From Thermoplasmata archaeon (GTDB lineage: Archaea > Thermoplasmatota > DTKX01 > GCA-020343715), in assembly GCA_020343715.1 (NCBI GenBank), contig CP070808.1:1900342-1918347 (forward strand): a DNA stretch of 18,006 bases, in the 5' to 3' direction. A program made the position numbers and the translations under genes. How positions within the stretch are numbered: position 1 is the first letter of the stretch; the number at the start of each line of letters is the position of its first letter. Under the pieces are notes generated by a model. That model searched no databases. It had not been told where the DNA came from and saw only the letters and a program-made list of their open reading frames with translations. Of the stretch, positions 1-6,592 are shown one piece after another.

Positions 1-1
1 G

Positions 2-214
2 CACTGCCTCAATATATGCCTGGAGAACGAGATCGGCGACTTCGACCTGGCCTTCGCCTACGAGGCCATGGCCCGCGCCTACGCCGTCAAGGAGAACTGG
101 ACCGAGGTCGAGAGGTACACCGGATACGCCAAGACCGCCTCCGAGCAGATAGAGGACGACGGCAACAAGGAGTACTTCATGGGCGAGCTGGACTCGCTCC
201 CGAAGGCCCCGTGA
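2..214 (+). CDS. C-terminal end of an unrecognised soluble protein (5' partial)
   Basis: The frame is open from the left edge to a TGA at 212-214, leaving 70 residues. The visible part is rich in Ala, Glu and Tyr and reads as amphipathic helices. It includes GDFDLAFAYEAMARAYAV and a following helix with TEVERYTGYAKTA, a pattern like a tetratricopeptide-type helical hairpin. I have an impression of similar C-termini in small conserved hypothetical proteins of bacteria and archaea, but I cannot name the family. No membrane segment or motif for catalysis is visible. An internal ATG at 69 exists, but the frame is clearly coding before it. Its stop faces the stop of the minus-strand acetyltransferase nine bases away, so the two genes are convergent. 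Confidence 0.75.
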   Translation, partial: HCLNICLENEIGDFDLAFAYEAMARAYAVKENWTEVERYTGYAKTASEQIEDDGNKEYFMGELDSLPKAP

Positions 215-223
215 GGTCTCCCC

Positions 224-1222
224 TCACCCCATCGGCCTTATCAGGTCGTAGTGCTCCTTCCGGACCCTGTAGCCCACCGATTCGTACAGCGTCAGCGCGT
301 CCGCCGGGTTCTTGGTGTCAACGCCTAGGTTGGCGTACTCCATCCCCAGGTCCCGCATAAGGACCAGACTACGGGTCAGCAGCGCCCTTGCAAGGCCCTT
401 CCTACGGTATGCCACCGCCACGCCGATGTCGTCGTTGAATCCCCAGAGCCTGTCGAACCTCTCGTTCTCCTCGTCGTTGATCCATCCCAGGACGACACCG
501 GCCACCACGTCGCCGTCCCAGCCCACGACCCACTTGTCCGGCTGGAACTCGGGGCTGCCTCGGAACCGAGCCCAGTCCTTCTCGGTCATCTCCCGGAAGG
601 CCCAGCTCCCCCGGAAGGCCTCCCAGAGGGCCTCGTAGACCCTGCGATGGTCCACCTCCTCCACGGGCCTCACCTGGATCCCCTCGGGCAGGGGGCGGGG
701 CCCTATCGGCTGTCCGAGGTCCCGCAGCATCTCGTAGTACCACCGCTCCTTCACGAAGCCCGCGGCCTCCAGGACGGCGCCGCGGTGCACCTCGGTGTCG
801 GTCACCATCGTGCCCATCCTCCAAGGTCCCTCGGCGTGGGCGGCGGCCATCTCCCGGGCCCTCTCGGTGTTGAGGGACAGGATGGCGCGGGTTATTCCCA
901 AGTCCCTCCAGTCCGGATGGATACGCTCCCTGTGGGAGGCGGCGAAGGTGCCGTCCGCCTCGTGGAACCAGGACACCTGCCCGTAGCCCACCGTCTGGCC
1001 ATCGACCTCGGCCATGACCACGTCCGTCCGGGGGTCGAAGTTGTCCATGTTGTCGTACTGGTTCTTGAGGACGTCCACCGTAACCACCCAGTCCATCCCG
1101 TCCTTGGCCGAGGCGGCCCCGAACACCCTGACGAGGCGTGGCAGGTCCTCTTCCCCCCTGTACCGGCGGAACGCCAGGCCGGGGACGGCCGGGGGGTCCA
1201 CAATCAAAAGCTCATCGTCCAT
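224..1222 (-). CDS. Double-GNAT acetyltransferase, second gene of a tandem pair
   Basis: A 332-residue cytoplasmic protein made of two GNAT folds in a row, the layout seen in mycothiol-synthase-like and other two-domain acetyltransferases that use acetyl-CoA. The C-terminal domain (about 182-332) keeps a usable acetyl-CoA loop, YRRKGLARALL at 272-282, followed by VDTKNPADALTLYESVGY, a typical GNAT motif B. The N-terminal domain (about 14-165) has DWRDLGITRAIL at 104-115, where the expected Gly-Lys-Gly loop has become Asp-Leu-Gly, so this half probably does not bind cofactor well. The ATG at 1222 lies five bases after the stop of the upstream paralogue, with a GGGGTG ribosome site inside that stop region. 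The two are therefore one transcript and probably translationally coupled. The substrate cannot be read from the sequence. Confidence 0.9.
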   Translation of the reverse strand: MDDELLIVDPPAVPGLAFRRYRGEEDLPRLVRVFGAASAKDGMDWVVTVDVLKNQYDNMDNFDPRTDVVMAEVDGQTVGYGQVSWFHEADGTFAASHRERIHPDWRDLGITRAILSLNTERAREMAAAHAEGPWRMGTMVTDTEVHRGAVLEAAGFVKERWYYEMLRDLGQPIGPRPLPEGIQVRPVEEVDHRRVYEALWEAFRGSWAFREMTEKDWARFRGSPEFQPDKWVVGWDGDVVAGVVLGWINDEENERFDRLWGFNDDIGVAVAYRRKGLARALLTRSLVLMRDLGMEYANLGVDTKNPADALTLYESVGYRVRKEHYDLIRPMG

Positions 1223-1227
1223 GGGCC

Positions 1228-2247
1228 CTACACCCCCAGGCCCTTTCTGTGTATCATGTAGGTCTTGATGTTGCGGTAGCCCAGGCCGGTGTACAGTCCC
1301 AGGGCGCCGCTGGGGTTCTGGGTGTCCACGCCCAGGTTGGCCTCCTCCATGCCCAAGTCCCGAAGCATACGCATGCTAATGGTGATTAGAGCCTTGGCCA
1401 GGCCCCTGCTCCTGTAGGGGCGACGGACCGTGATTATCTCCGTGTAGCCCCACTTGCGGCCCATCCTCTCGTTCTCCTCGTGGTGGATCCAGTTGAGGAC
1501 GGTGCCGGCCACCTCGTCACCGTCGTAGGCCACCACCCACATCGCAGGGTCGATGACCGGGTCGTTCATGAACTCCTGGTAGTCCTCCTCTGTCCACTCT
1601 CGTCCGGCCCAGTGGTCCTTGAGGGCTTCGTTGGCGGCGAAGAAGACCTTCCTGTGGTCGGCCTCGGGGACGGGCCTGACCTCCAGGCCCACGGGCAGGG
1701 GACGGTCCTCGATGGGCTGCCGAAGGTCCCGGACCATCTCGTGGAAGTACCTGACCGGTGCGTGGCCGCGCTCCTCGAGCAGGGACGTCCACCCGGTCTC
1801 GTCCTCGCAGAGCCAGGTGCTCATCTCCTTCTTCTTGTCCGAGGACATCGCGGCCGCCACCTCTCTGGCCCTTTCCTCGCAGTGGGCGAGCATCGCCCTG
1901 CGGATGCCTTTGCCCCTCCACTCGGGGACAAGGTACTGCTGATGGCGGAAGGCTATGGCCTCCAGCTCCTCGACCCAGTTCTGCTGGGAGTAGCCGATGA
2001 CCTGGTCGTCCATCTCGACCACCACCACGTCCCGCTCCAGGTCGGTGTTGAGCAGGTGCTCGTACTGGTTGGTGATCTCGTCAAGCGTCATGATCCATGA
2101 GAAGCCGTCCACGGGTCGGCTGGTCTCGTAGACGTCTACGAAGGAGGGGAGGTCACCCTCGCCCCTGTACCTGCGGAAGGTCAGGCCTGGGAGGGGTGGT
2201 GCGTCGCGCACCGCGATGTGGTCGGAGGGTGTTGGCTCTTGGTCCAT
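1228..2247 (-). CDS. Double-GNAT acetyltransferase, first gene of a tandem pair
   Basis: A 339-residue two-domain GNAT acetyltransferase, a clear paralogue of the next gene downstream: both share PGL-FRRYRGE-DLP near the N-terminus, RPLP-G--VRPV in the linker, and RDLGME-ANLGVDT-NP near the end. Both acetyl-CoA loops look intact here, EWRGKGIRRAML at 109-120 and PYRSRGLAKALI at 277-288, unlike the downstream copy. The frame is open up to an ATG at 2280. I chose the ATG at 2247 because the TATA box at 2291-2298 predicts a transcript start near 2268, downstream of 2280, and because MDQ aligns with the paralogue's MDD start. It is the promoter-proximal gene of a two-gene operon. Substrate unknown; an antibiotic, amine or small thiol are all possible. 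Confidence 0.9.
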   Translation of the reverse strand: MDQEPTPSDHIAVRDAPPLPGLTFRRYRGEGDLPSFVDVYETSRPVDGFSWIMTLDEITNQYEHLLNTDLERDVVVVEMDDQVIGYSQQNWVEELEAIAFRHQQYLVPEWRGKGIRRAMLAHCEERAREVAAAMSSDKKKEMSTWLCEDETGWTSLLEERGHAPVRYFHEMVRDLRQPIEDRPLPVGLEVRPVPEADHRKVFFAANEALKDHWAGREWTEEDYQEFMNDPVIDPAMWVVAYDGDEVAGTVLNWIHHEENERMGRKWGYTEIITVRRPYRSRGLAKALITISMRMLRDLGMEEANLGVDTQNPSGALGLYTGLGYRNIKTYMIHRKGLGV

Positions 2248-2290
2248 CGTCCTGGAATCCCACCGTTGGCTGACCCCCATGGGTATCTCG

Positions 2291-2298
2291 TATATGAA
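2291..2298 (-). promoter_or_regulatory. TATA box for the GNAT gene pair
   Basis: On the minus strand this reads TTCATATA, about 45 bases before the chosen ATG at 2247. The usual archaeal TATA-to-start distance of about 25 bases puts transcription near 2268 and leaves a leader of about 20 bases. It sits in the 70-base gap after the zinc-ribbon gene's stop, so the GNAT pair can be transcribed independently. Confidence 0.5.
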
Positions 2299-2350
2299 CG
2301 TATGGATGCCCCGTTCCGCTGTCGGGGGTCCTGGGAGCGGCCGGGGTAGT

Positions 2351-2740
2351 CTACGTTTGGCGGCTCCTCCGGGTCATCATGCGCACGCCCGCCGCCAGGA
2401 TGGCGATGCCTATCATGATCCAGATGGCGGTGCAGAAGATGTCGTCGTTCATCCACTCGGGCTGGTCGATCACGTGCTTGAGTCCGAACTCCCAGATGAC
2501 CCAACATCCGATGATGACGACGATGATCGCCCACCAGACTGCGCTCTCGCGGTCGCTGCCCTTGCAGTCCCGCTCGCACTGCTCCTCCTCCCTGCTCTTG
2601 CCGGTCTTACCCGGTGGCGGGTACGCCGGCGGGGGGCCAGCGGGCCCCGGGCCTGTGGTGCCGGCCTGAAGGTTGTGGCCACACTTCTTGCAGAACGCCG
2701 CGTCGTCCTCGTTCTTGGTCCCACATTTCGTGCAGTACAT
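2351..2740 (-). CDS. Zinc-ribbon protein with two membrane helices
   Basis: A 129-residue protein starting with a zinc ribbon: Cys3-x2-Cys6 and Cys17-x2-Cys20 (CTKC and CKKC), the small N-terminal metal-binding module found on many archaeal membrane proteins. A Pro/Gly-rich linker (about 30-48) and a charged stretch follow, then two hydrophobic helices at about 68-86 and 101-119, ending in a basic tail. Four further cysteines (55, 59, 79 and 103) lie outside the ribbon. An in-frame GTG lies at 2749, but GGGAGG abuts it directly. The ATG at 2740 is nine bases after that ribosome site, so I chose 2740. It has its own TATA box overlapping the end of the ABC permease gene. Function unknown; the inner zinc ribbon may bind a protein or nucleic acid at the membrane. 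Confidence 0.85.
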   Translation of the reverse strand: MYCTKCGTKNEDDAAFCKKCGHNLQAGTTGPGPAGPPPAYPPPGKTGKSREEEQCERDCKGSDRESAVWWAIIVVIIGCWVIWEFGLKHVIDQPEWMNDDIFCTAIWIMIGIAILAAGVRMMTRRSRQT

Positions 2741-2777
2741 TTCGTCCACCCTCCCGACGGAGGAATGCGGGGGAGGG

Positions 2778-2786
2778 CTATATCAA
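2778..2786 (-). promoter_or_regulatory. TATA box for the zinc-ribbon gene
   Basis: The minus strand reads TTGATATAG, 12 bases beyond the permease stop codon. A start about 25 bases downstream falls near 2756, giving a leader of about 16 bases that carries the GGGAGG ribosome site. The gene may also be read through from the exporter operon. Confidence 0.5.
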
Positions 2787-2797
2787 CGTTGTCGTCG

Positions 2798-4252
2798 TCA
2801 CTCCTTCTCGAAGATGCTGGGGTAGACCTTGGTCGACAACCATCCCAGCACCACCAGCATCAGTATGGGTATCATCAGGACGGCCGGGTTCACATCGGTG
2901 GTGGAGCCCAGGGCCGCCCGTAGCAGCTCGCCACCCAGGTGGTAGGGCGAGATGGCTATGAGGGGTGCGAAGGTGTCCACGAAGAAGTCGGGGTCGATGT
3001 TGGAGAACATGGCGAAGAACGAACCGATGAGGCCCATCATCCTGCCGGTGAACACGTATGCCAGCAGGACCGCGCCGAAGGCTACGGTGTGGGGCCGGAA
3101 CCACATCCTTCCCGTCACCCGGGTGGCCGCCAGGGCCGCCAACGCCCCTATGGTCATGGTGACGATGGTCAGCAGGAAGGTGACGATGAATATGGTCAGG
3201 AAGTCCCCCCCGTCCTTCTCCAGCCCCTGCACCGGTATCATGAAGGCGATGAAGGTGAAGGGGAGGCAGAGGATGAAGGTGAACAGCAGCTTGGCGACAG
3301 TGATGTCCAGGGGCCCCACGGGATAGCAGACGAGGGTCCTGACCGTGCCCCGGAGCAGCTCCTGCCGGTAGGCCGCGGTGAAGGCAACGGGCACCATGAC
3401 GACGCACACCAGGACGCAGAAGCCGTACACGAAGTCCAGTAGGGTGAAGCCCAGGCTGCCCGACTCCTCCTCCCGCACGTTGATGTGGGTCTCCATCTCG
3501 GGGGTCATGTTGCCGGTCCTGTCGGTGACGACCACCGAGACGCGGAAGTCCTCCTCCCCGTCGGCCTCGAAGGTGTGGACGGGTGACCGCTGGTCCGAGG
3601 TCGTCCCGTCACCGAAGGTCCACGCGTAGGTGTAGGGGCCGAGCCCGCCGTGGGTGCGCACCGAGAAGGCTACGTCCAGGGGGGACTCCCCCTCGGTCTC
3701 GTTGGCCAACAGTATGGCGTGCATGTTCTCGTCCGCGGGGTCGATGATGGAGAACCAGACCCGCTCCGGGTCGATCTCGCCCCTGTCGTCCTCGACAACC
3801 AGCGCGATGGAGTGGGAGTGCAGGTCGGTGAAGGTCCACTGGAAGGGCCCCGGGTCCTTGGACACGGGCTGCGCGCCCTCATCCTGCATATCCACGAACC
3901 ACTTGTACTTGACCTTCCCCTCGGCGTGCTCGACGCTGGCCGTCACGTTCACGGTCAGCGGGGCCTTGCCGATGTAAACGTCCGCCTCCAGCTCCGCCGT
4001 GAGCGCCTCCACGCCTCCAGGGCCGTCCCCCTCCAGGATGTCGCCCGTCCACGAGGGCACGCCCACCTGCTCGATGATGTCCCCGGCGAAGCCGATGAGG
4101 ATGCCGAAGATGATGAGGAAGAGGAACATGAAGACGATGAGGCGGACCAGGCCGTGGAGCCCCTTGAAGTCCTTCGCCATGAGGACGGTGATGAGCTTGA
4201 CCTTCTCGAAGAACAGGCGGGCCATGCCGGCGTCGGGGTCGGGCTGGCTCAT
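2798..4252 (-). CDS. ABC-2 type permease with an outer PKD/Ig-like insert
   Basis: The 484-residue membrane subunit of an ABC exporter, partner of the ATPase encoded just upstream. One helix lies at about 35-57. A long outer segment (about 60-262) holds two Ig-like domains; the second carries the PKD signature WTFGDGTTSD...HTF at 211-228. The rest is a hydrophobic ABC-2 core with helices near 272-294, 318-341, 351-375, 388-408 and 457-474. The segment RQELLRGT...PVGP...AKLL (296-323) is the usual ABC-2 cytoplasmic coupling region. The frame stays open to 4420, but the ATG at 4252 overlaps the ATPase TGA as ATGA and starts a normal protein, while the extra residues are only the shadow of the ATPase gene. 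The transported substrate is unknown. Confidence 0.92.
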   Translation of the reverse strand: MSQPDPDAGMARLFFEKVKLITVLMAKDFKGLHGLVRLIVFMFLFLIIFGILIGFAGDIIEQVGVPSWTGDILEGDGPGGVEALTAELEADVYIGKAPLTVNVTASVEHAEGKVKYKWFVDMQDEGAQPVSKDPGPFQWTFTDLHSHSIALVVEDDRGEIDPERVWFSIIDPADENMHAILLANETEGESPLDVAFSVRTHGGLGPYTYAWTFGDGTTSDQRSPVHTFEADGEEDFRVSVVVTDRTGNMTPEMETHINVREEESGSLGFTLLDFVYGFCVLVCVVMVPVAFTAAYRQELLRGTVRTLVCYPVGPLDITVAKLLFTFILCLPFTFIAFMIPVQGLEKDGGDFLTIFIVTFLLTIVTMTIGALAALAATRVTGRMWFRPHTVAFGAVLLAYVFTGRMMGLIGSFFAMFSNIDPDFFVDTFAPLIAISPYHLGGELLRAALGSTTDVNPAVLMIPILMLVVLGWLSTKVYPSIFEKE

Positions 4253-5259
4253 ATGAGGCCCTCCTTCTGGCGACGGAAGCTCAGGAAGACCTCCTCCATC
4301 GTCCCCATCTGCTTCATCTCGGTCATGGTGATGCCGGCGTTGCCCAGGACGACGGCCACCTTGGGCACGTCCTCCCGGTTGACCAGGGTGACCACGACCT
4401 CCTCGCCCCTCACCTGGCATTCGCTGACGTCCAGGGACCGGGATATGACCTGCTGGGCCTGCACCGGGTCCGAGACCCTGAGGGAGTACATGGGCAGCAG
4501 GTACTTGTCCCGAAGCTCCCGGGCTGTGCCAGCCATGATTATCTGGCCCTTGTCGATGAAGGCGAAGCGGTCCACGATGTGCTCCGCCTCTATGAGGTTG
4601 TGGGAGGTGAAGAACACGGTGCCCCCCGCCTGCACGTAGCTGCGCAGGTAGGCGCGCATCGCCTTCCTGTGGATGATGTCGATGCCTTGGAACGGCTCGT
4701 CCAGGAACATGATGGGAACGTCGCTGAGGAGGGCCCGGGCTATGGTGACCTTCTGCCGTTGGCCGTGGGACAGGTTCTTCACCTTCTTGCCCAGCAGCTC
4801 TTCGATCTCGGCGTTCTCCACCGCCATGTGGAGGCGTTCCTTGCGGTGGCCAGTGGAGGCGGCCGCCAGCTTGGAGAAGAAGCCCAGGTAGCGCCGCACT
4901 GTCATCTTCTCGTAGTAGGCCTCCTCCTCCTGGATGATGGCCATGGACCTCCTGACGCGGGTGGGGTTGGTCCGGATGTCGTAGCCTGCCACGACGGCGT
5001 CACCGGAGCTGGGCTCCAGCAGGCCGGAGAGCATACGCATAGTCGTGGTCTTGCCCGCGCCGTTGGGCCCGAAGAAGCCGAACACCTCCCCCTCGTAGAC
5101 CTTGAAGGAGGCGGACCGGACGGCCCTCACGTCCCCGAAGGCCTTCGAGAGGTTGCGCGCCTCCACCACCACCTTCCGCGGGGGTGCCTTCATCTCCTGG
5201 TGGGGCGGCGTCTGGGTCATCAGCTCGTCCGTAGCCGTCGCCGTGAGGGGCTGGACCAC
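4249..5259 (-). CDS. ABC transporter ATPase subunit (ABC-2 exporter)
   Basis: A 336-residue nucleotide-binding subunit that powers the PKD-bearing permease downstream. Visible motifs: Walker A GPNGAGKTT at 64-72, Q-loop Gln110, signature LSHGQ at 163-167 (His instead of the common Gly), Walker B IMFLDEP at 183-189 and switch His220 in TSHN. The D-loop region reads QGID where most exporters have SGLD. The last 90 residues form the accessory domain seen on ABC-2 type ATPases. The start is uncertain: TTG 5292, GTG 5259 and ATG 5220 are all in frame. I prefer GTG 5259 because GGTGAG stands four bases before it, whereas ATG 5220 has no ribosome site. The conserved fold begins only at about residue 30, so all three give a full domain. 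Confidence 0.92.
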   Translation of the reverse strand: MVQPLTATATDELMTQTPPHQEMKAPPRKVVVEARNLSKAFGDVRAVRSASFKVYEGEVFGFFGPNGAGKTTTMRMLSGLLEPSSGDAVVAGYDIRTNPTRVRRSMAIIQEEEAYYEKMTVRRYLGFFSKLAAASTGHRKERLHMAVENAEIEELLGKKVKNLSHGQRQKVTIARALLSDVPIMFLDEPFQGIDIIHRKAMRAYLRSYVQAGGTVFFTSHNLIEAEHIVDRFAFIDKGQIIMAGTARELRDKYLLPMYSLRVSDPVQAQQVISRSLDVSECQVRGEEVVVTLVNREDVPKVAVVLGNAGITMTEMKQMGTMEEVFLSFRRQKEGLI

Positions 5260-5343
5260 GGTCTCACCGCCCCGTCCTCGGCAGGGTGCCAAGAATCATG
5301 TCGTTCCCATCCCTCGGACGTCCCGGGAGGGTCCGTCCTCGCC

Positions 5344-5388
5344 TTGATATGCGGCAAGTCGATAAAAACCTTATCTGGCTGGATGTCG
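5344..5388. promoter_or_regulatory. Divergent promoter region between exporter and GNAT-YoaP-like gene
   Basis: The sequence GATAAAAACC at 5361-5370 suits a rightward TATA box, about 25 bases before a start near 5388. Its complement, TTTTTATC, can serve leftward transcription of the exporter operon, with a start near 5340. A second leftward candidate, CATATCAA, lies at 5344-5351. The rightward gene has a good ribosome site, GGAGG at 5401-5405, eight bases before its ATG. Confidence 0.4.
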
Positions 5389-5413
5389 GATATGGTACGT
5401 GGAGGACGGGACC

Positions 5414-6196
5414 ATGGAGATCGTCGACCTGACCCCCGAGCACGAGCGTACGTTCCTGTGCTGCCTGAAGCCTGAGGACGAGGTGTTCGCCGGGGGAGTG
5501 CCCATCAAGCGGCAGTGGCTGGACCGCCACCGGGAGGAGGGCGTTGGCGTCAAGCTGACCATCGACGACGACGGTGCGGTGGCGGGCATGGTCCAGTACT
5601 CCCCCAGGGAGCTGGCGCCCTTCGTCACGGCCGACGAGGGCACCTGGGTCGTCCACTGCATCTGGGTGCACGTGTACCCCTCGGGTATAGGGGACCGGGG
5701 CGGCAGGGGCATGGGCACAGCCCTGCTCCAGGCGGCCGAGGATGAAATGAGGGACCAGGGGGCCCGGGGCGTTGCGGCCTGGGGCATCGTGGCCGACGAG
5801 TGGATGAACGCCCCCTGGTTCGAGCGCCACGGCTATCGACGAGTGGACGAGCAGGGGTGGCTGGCCCTAACCTTCAAGGCCTTCGACCCGGACGTGGACG
5901 AGCCCCGGTTCCTTCGGGAGGTCAAGCGGCCCGGGCCCATACCCGGCAAGGCCAGGGTGTCCAGCTTCCTCATCGGCTGGTGCACGTCGGGGAACCTCAA
6001 CCACGAGTGGGCGAGGCGGGCCGCCGAGGAGCTGGGGGAGGACGTGGTCTTCGAGCGCTTCGACACCTCGGACCTCTCCGTGGCCACCGAGTGGGGCATC
6101 TCCACCGGGATCTTCGTCAACGGGGACCAGCTGCCCGTGGACGGGACGGAGACCTACGAGAAGGTCCGGGACTTCATTCGGGACCGGCTCCCGTGA
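5414..6196 (+). CDS. GNAT acetyltransferase fused to a YoaP-like thioredoxin-fold domain
   Basis: A 260-residue cytoplasmic protein. The N-terminal half (about 1-155) is a GNAT fold; its acetyl-CoA loop is GGRGMGTALL at 96-105, and APWFERHGY at 133-141 matches the usual motif B ending. The C-terminal part (about 178-260) resembles the YoaP-type extension of some bacterial and archaeal acetyltransferases: a strand, then IGWCTSGNLNHEWARRAAEEL with one Cys190 where thioredoxins have their CxxC, a second strand FERFDTSD, and GIFVNGDQLP like the cis-Pro side of the fold. An in-frame GTG exists at 5399, but the ATG at 5414 is placed correctly after GGAGG. It is divergent from the ABC exporter and appears to stand alone. 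Substrate unknown. Confidence 0.88.
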   Translation: MEIVDLTPEHERTFLCCLKPEDEVFAGGVPIKRQWLDRHREEGVGVKLTIDDDGAVAGMVQYSPRELAPFVTADEGTWVVHCIWVHVYPSGIGDRGGRGMGTALLQAAEDEMRDQGARGVAAWGIVADEWMNAPWFERHGYRRVDEQGWLALTFKAFDPDVDEPRFLREVKRPGPIPGKARVSSFLIGWCTSGNLNHEWARRAAEELGEDVVFERFDTSDLSVATEWGISTGIFVNGDQLPVDGTETYEKVRDFIRDRLP

Positions 6197-6426
6197 CGGG
6201 GAACGGGAACTGACCGTACTTCAGATTGCTGGAGGCAGGGACCAGCGACGTAATCGTCACCGACACCGTGCCGGGGGGGGGAGATATATCATCACCTGGG
6301 CATCGTGAGGGGCAATTCCTATGAACCGTTCTCCGAATCCGTGAAAAAGGCCCGAAAACCTGGGTCGGCGGGTACACTGGCTAATTATAATATCTGGTTT
6401 GCACGGATTAGAATCGGCCGCATATC

Positions 6427-6436
6427 CTTTTATATC
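6427..6436 (+). promoter_or_regulatory. TATA box of the 15-repeat surface protein gene
   Basis: CTTTTATATC is the best match to an archaeal TATA box in this gap and points to a transcript start near 6457. That leaves a leader of about 95 to 135 bases, long compared with the other genes here. Confidence 0.55.
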
Positions 6437-6459
6437 GTCAGGGATAAGTCGAAATGACC

Positions 6460-6476
6460 TTCCAACTACGTTGGAA
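6460..6476. promoter_or_regulatory. Perfect dyad at the expected transcript start
   Basis: TTCCAAC and GTTGGAA form a perfect 7-base inverted repeat around the 3-base spacer TAC. It begins about 24 bases after the TATA box, so it overlaps or immediately follows the inferred start of transcription. It could be an operator for a dimeric repressor or a small hairpin at the 5' end of the message. Confidence 0.45.
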
Positions 6477-6592
6477 ACGATGGGATGCATCATACGTATC
6501 CTGTCGACCGTTGCCAAGCGAGATATCGAAGTTCCCAAGAGGCGAACGACATGGAAGCCGATAATCTACCCAAGGGACTCTGGCGTCCCGAC

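Larger units (their letters stand above)
6197..6592 (+). other. Long intergenic/leader region before the giant surface protein
   Basis: These 396 bases hold no convincing gene. From left to right I see a run of nine G at 6273-6281 followed by GATATATC, an A+T-rich patch TAATTATAATAT at 6383-6394, the main TATA box at 6427-6436, and a perfect dyad at 6460-6476. A+T content rises sharply compared with the coding neighbours. In-frame reading of the surface gene continues back to 6485, so part of the right end could be coding if an earlier start is used. No clear T-rich terminator is visible after the GNAT gene. Confidence 0.5.

Noticed and set aside
4253..4420. N-terminal extension of the ABC permease frame to 4420
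   Set aside because: The extra 56 residues are Gly/Arg/His-rich low-complexity sequence lying inside the ATPase gene. The ATGA overlap at 4249-4252 gives a normal start.
3650..4639. A 329-codon plus-strand frame across the permease and ATPase genes
   Set aside because: It is antisense to two genes with clear domains and motifs and shows only biased His/Val/Leu/Asp-rich composition.
6321..6344. Seven-codon upstream reading frame starting at ATG 6321
   Set aside because: It lies before the inferred transcript start of the giant gene and is too short to support without transcript data.
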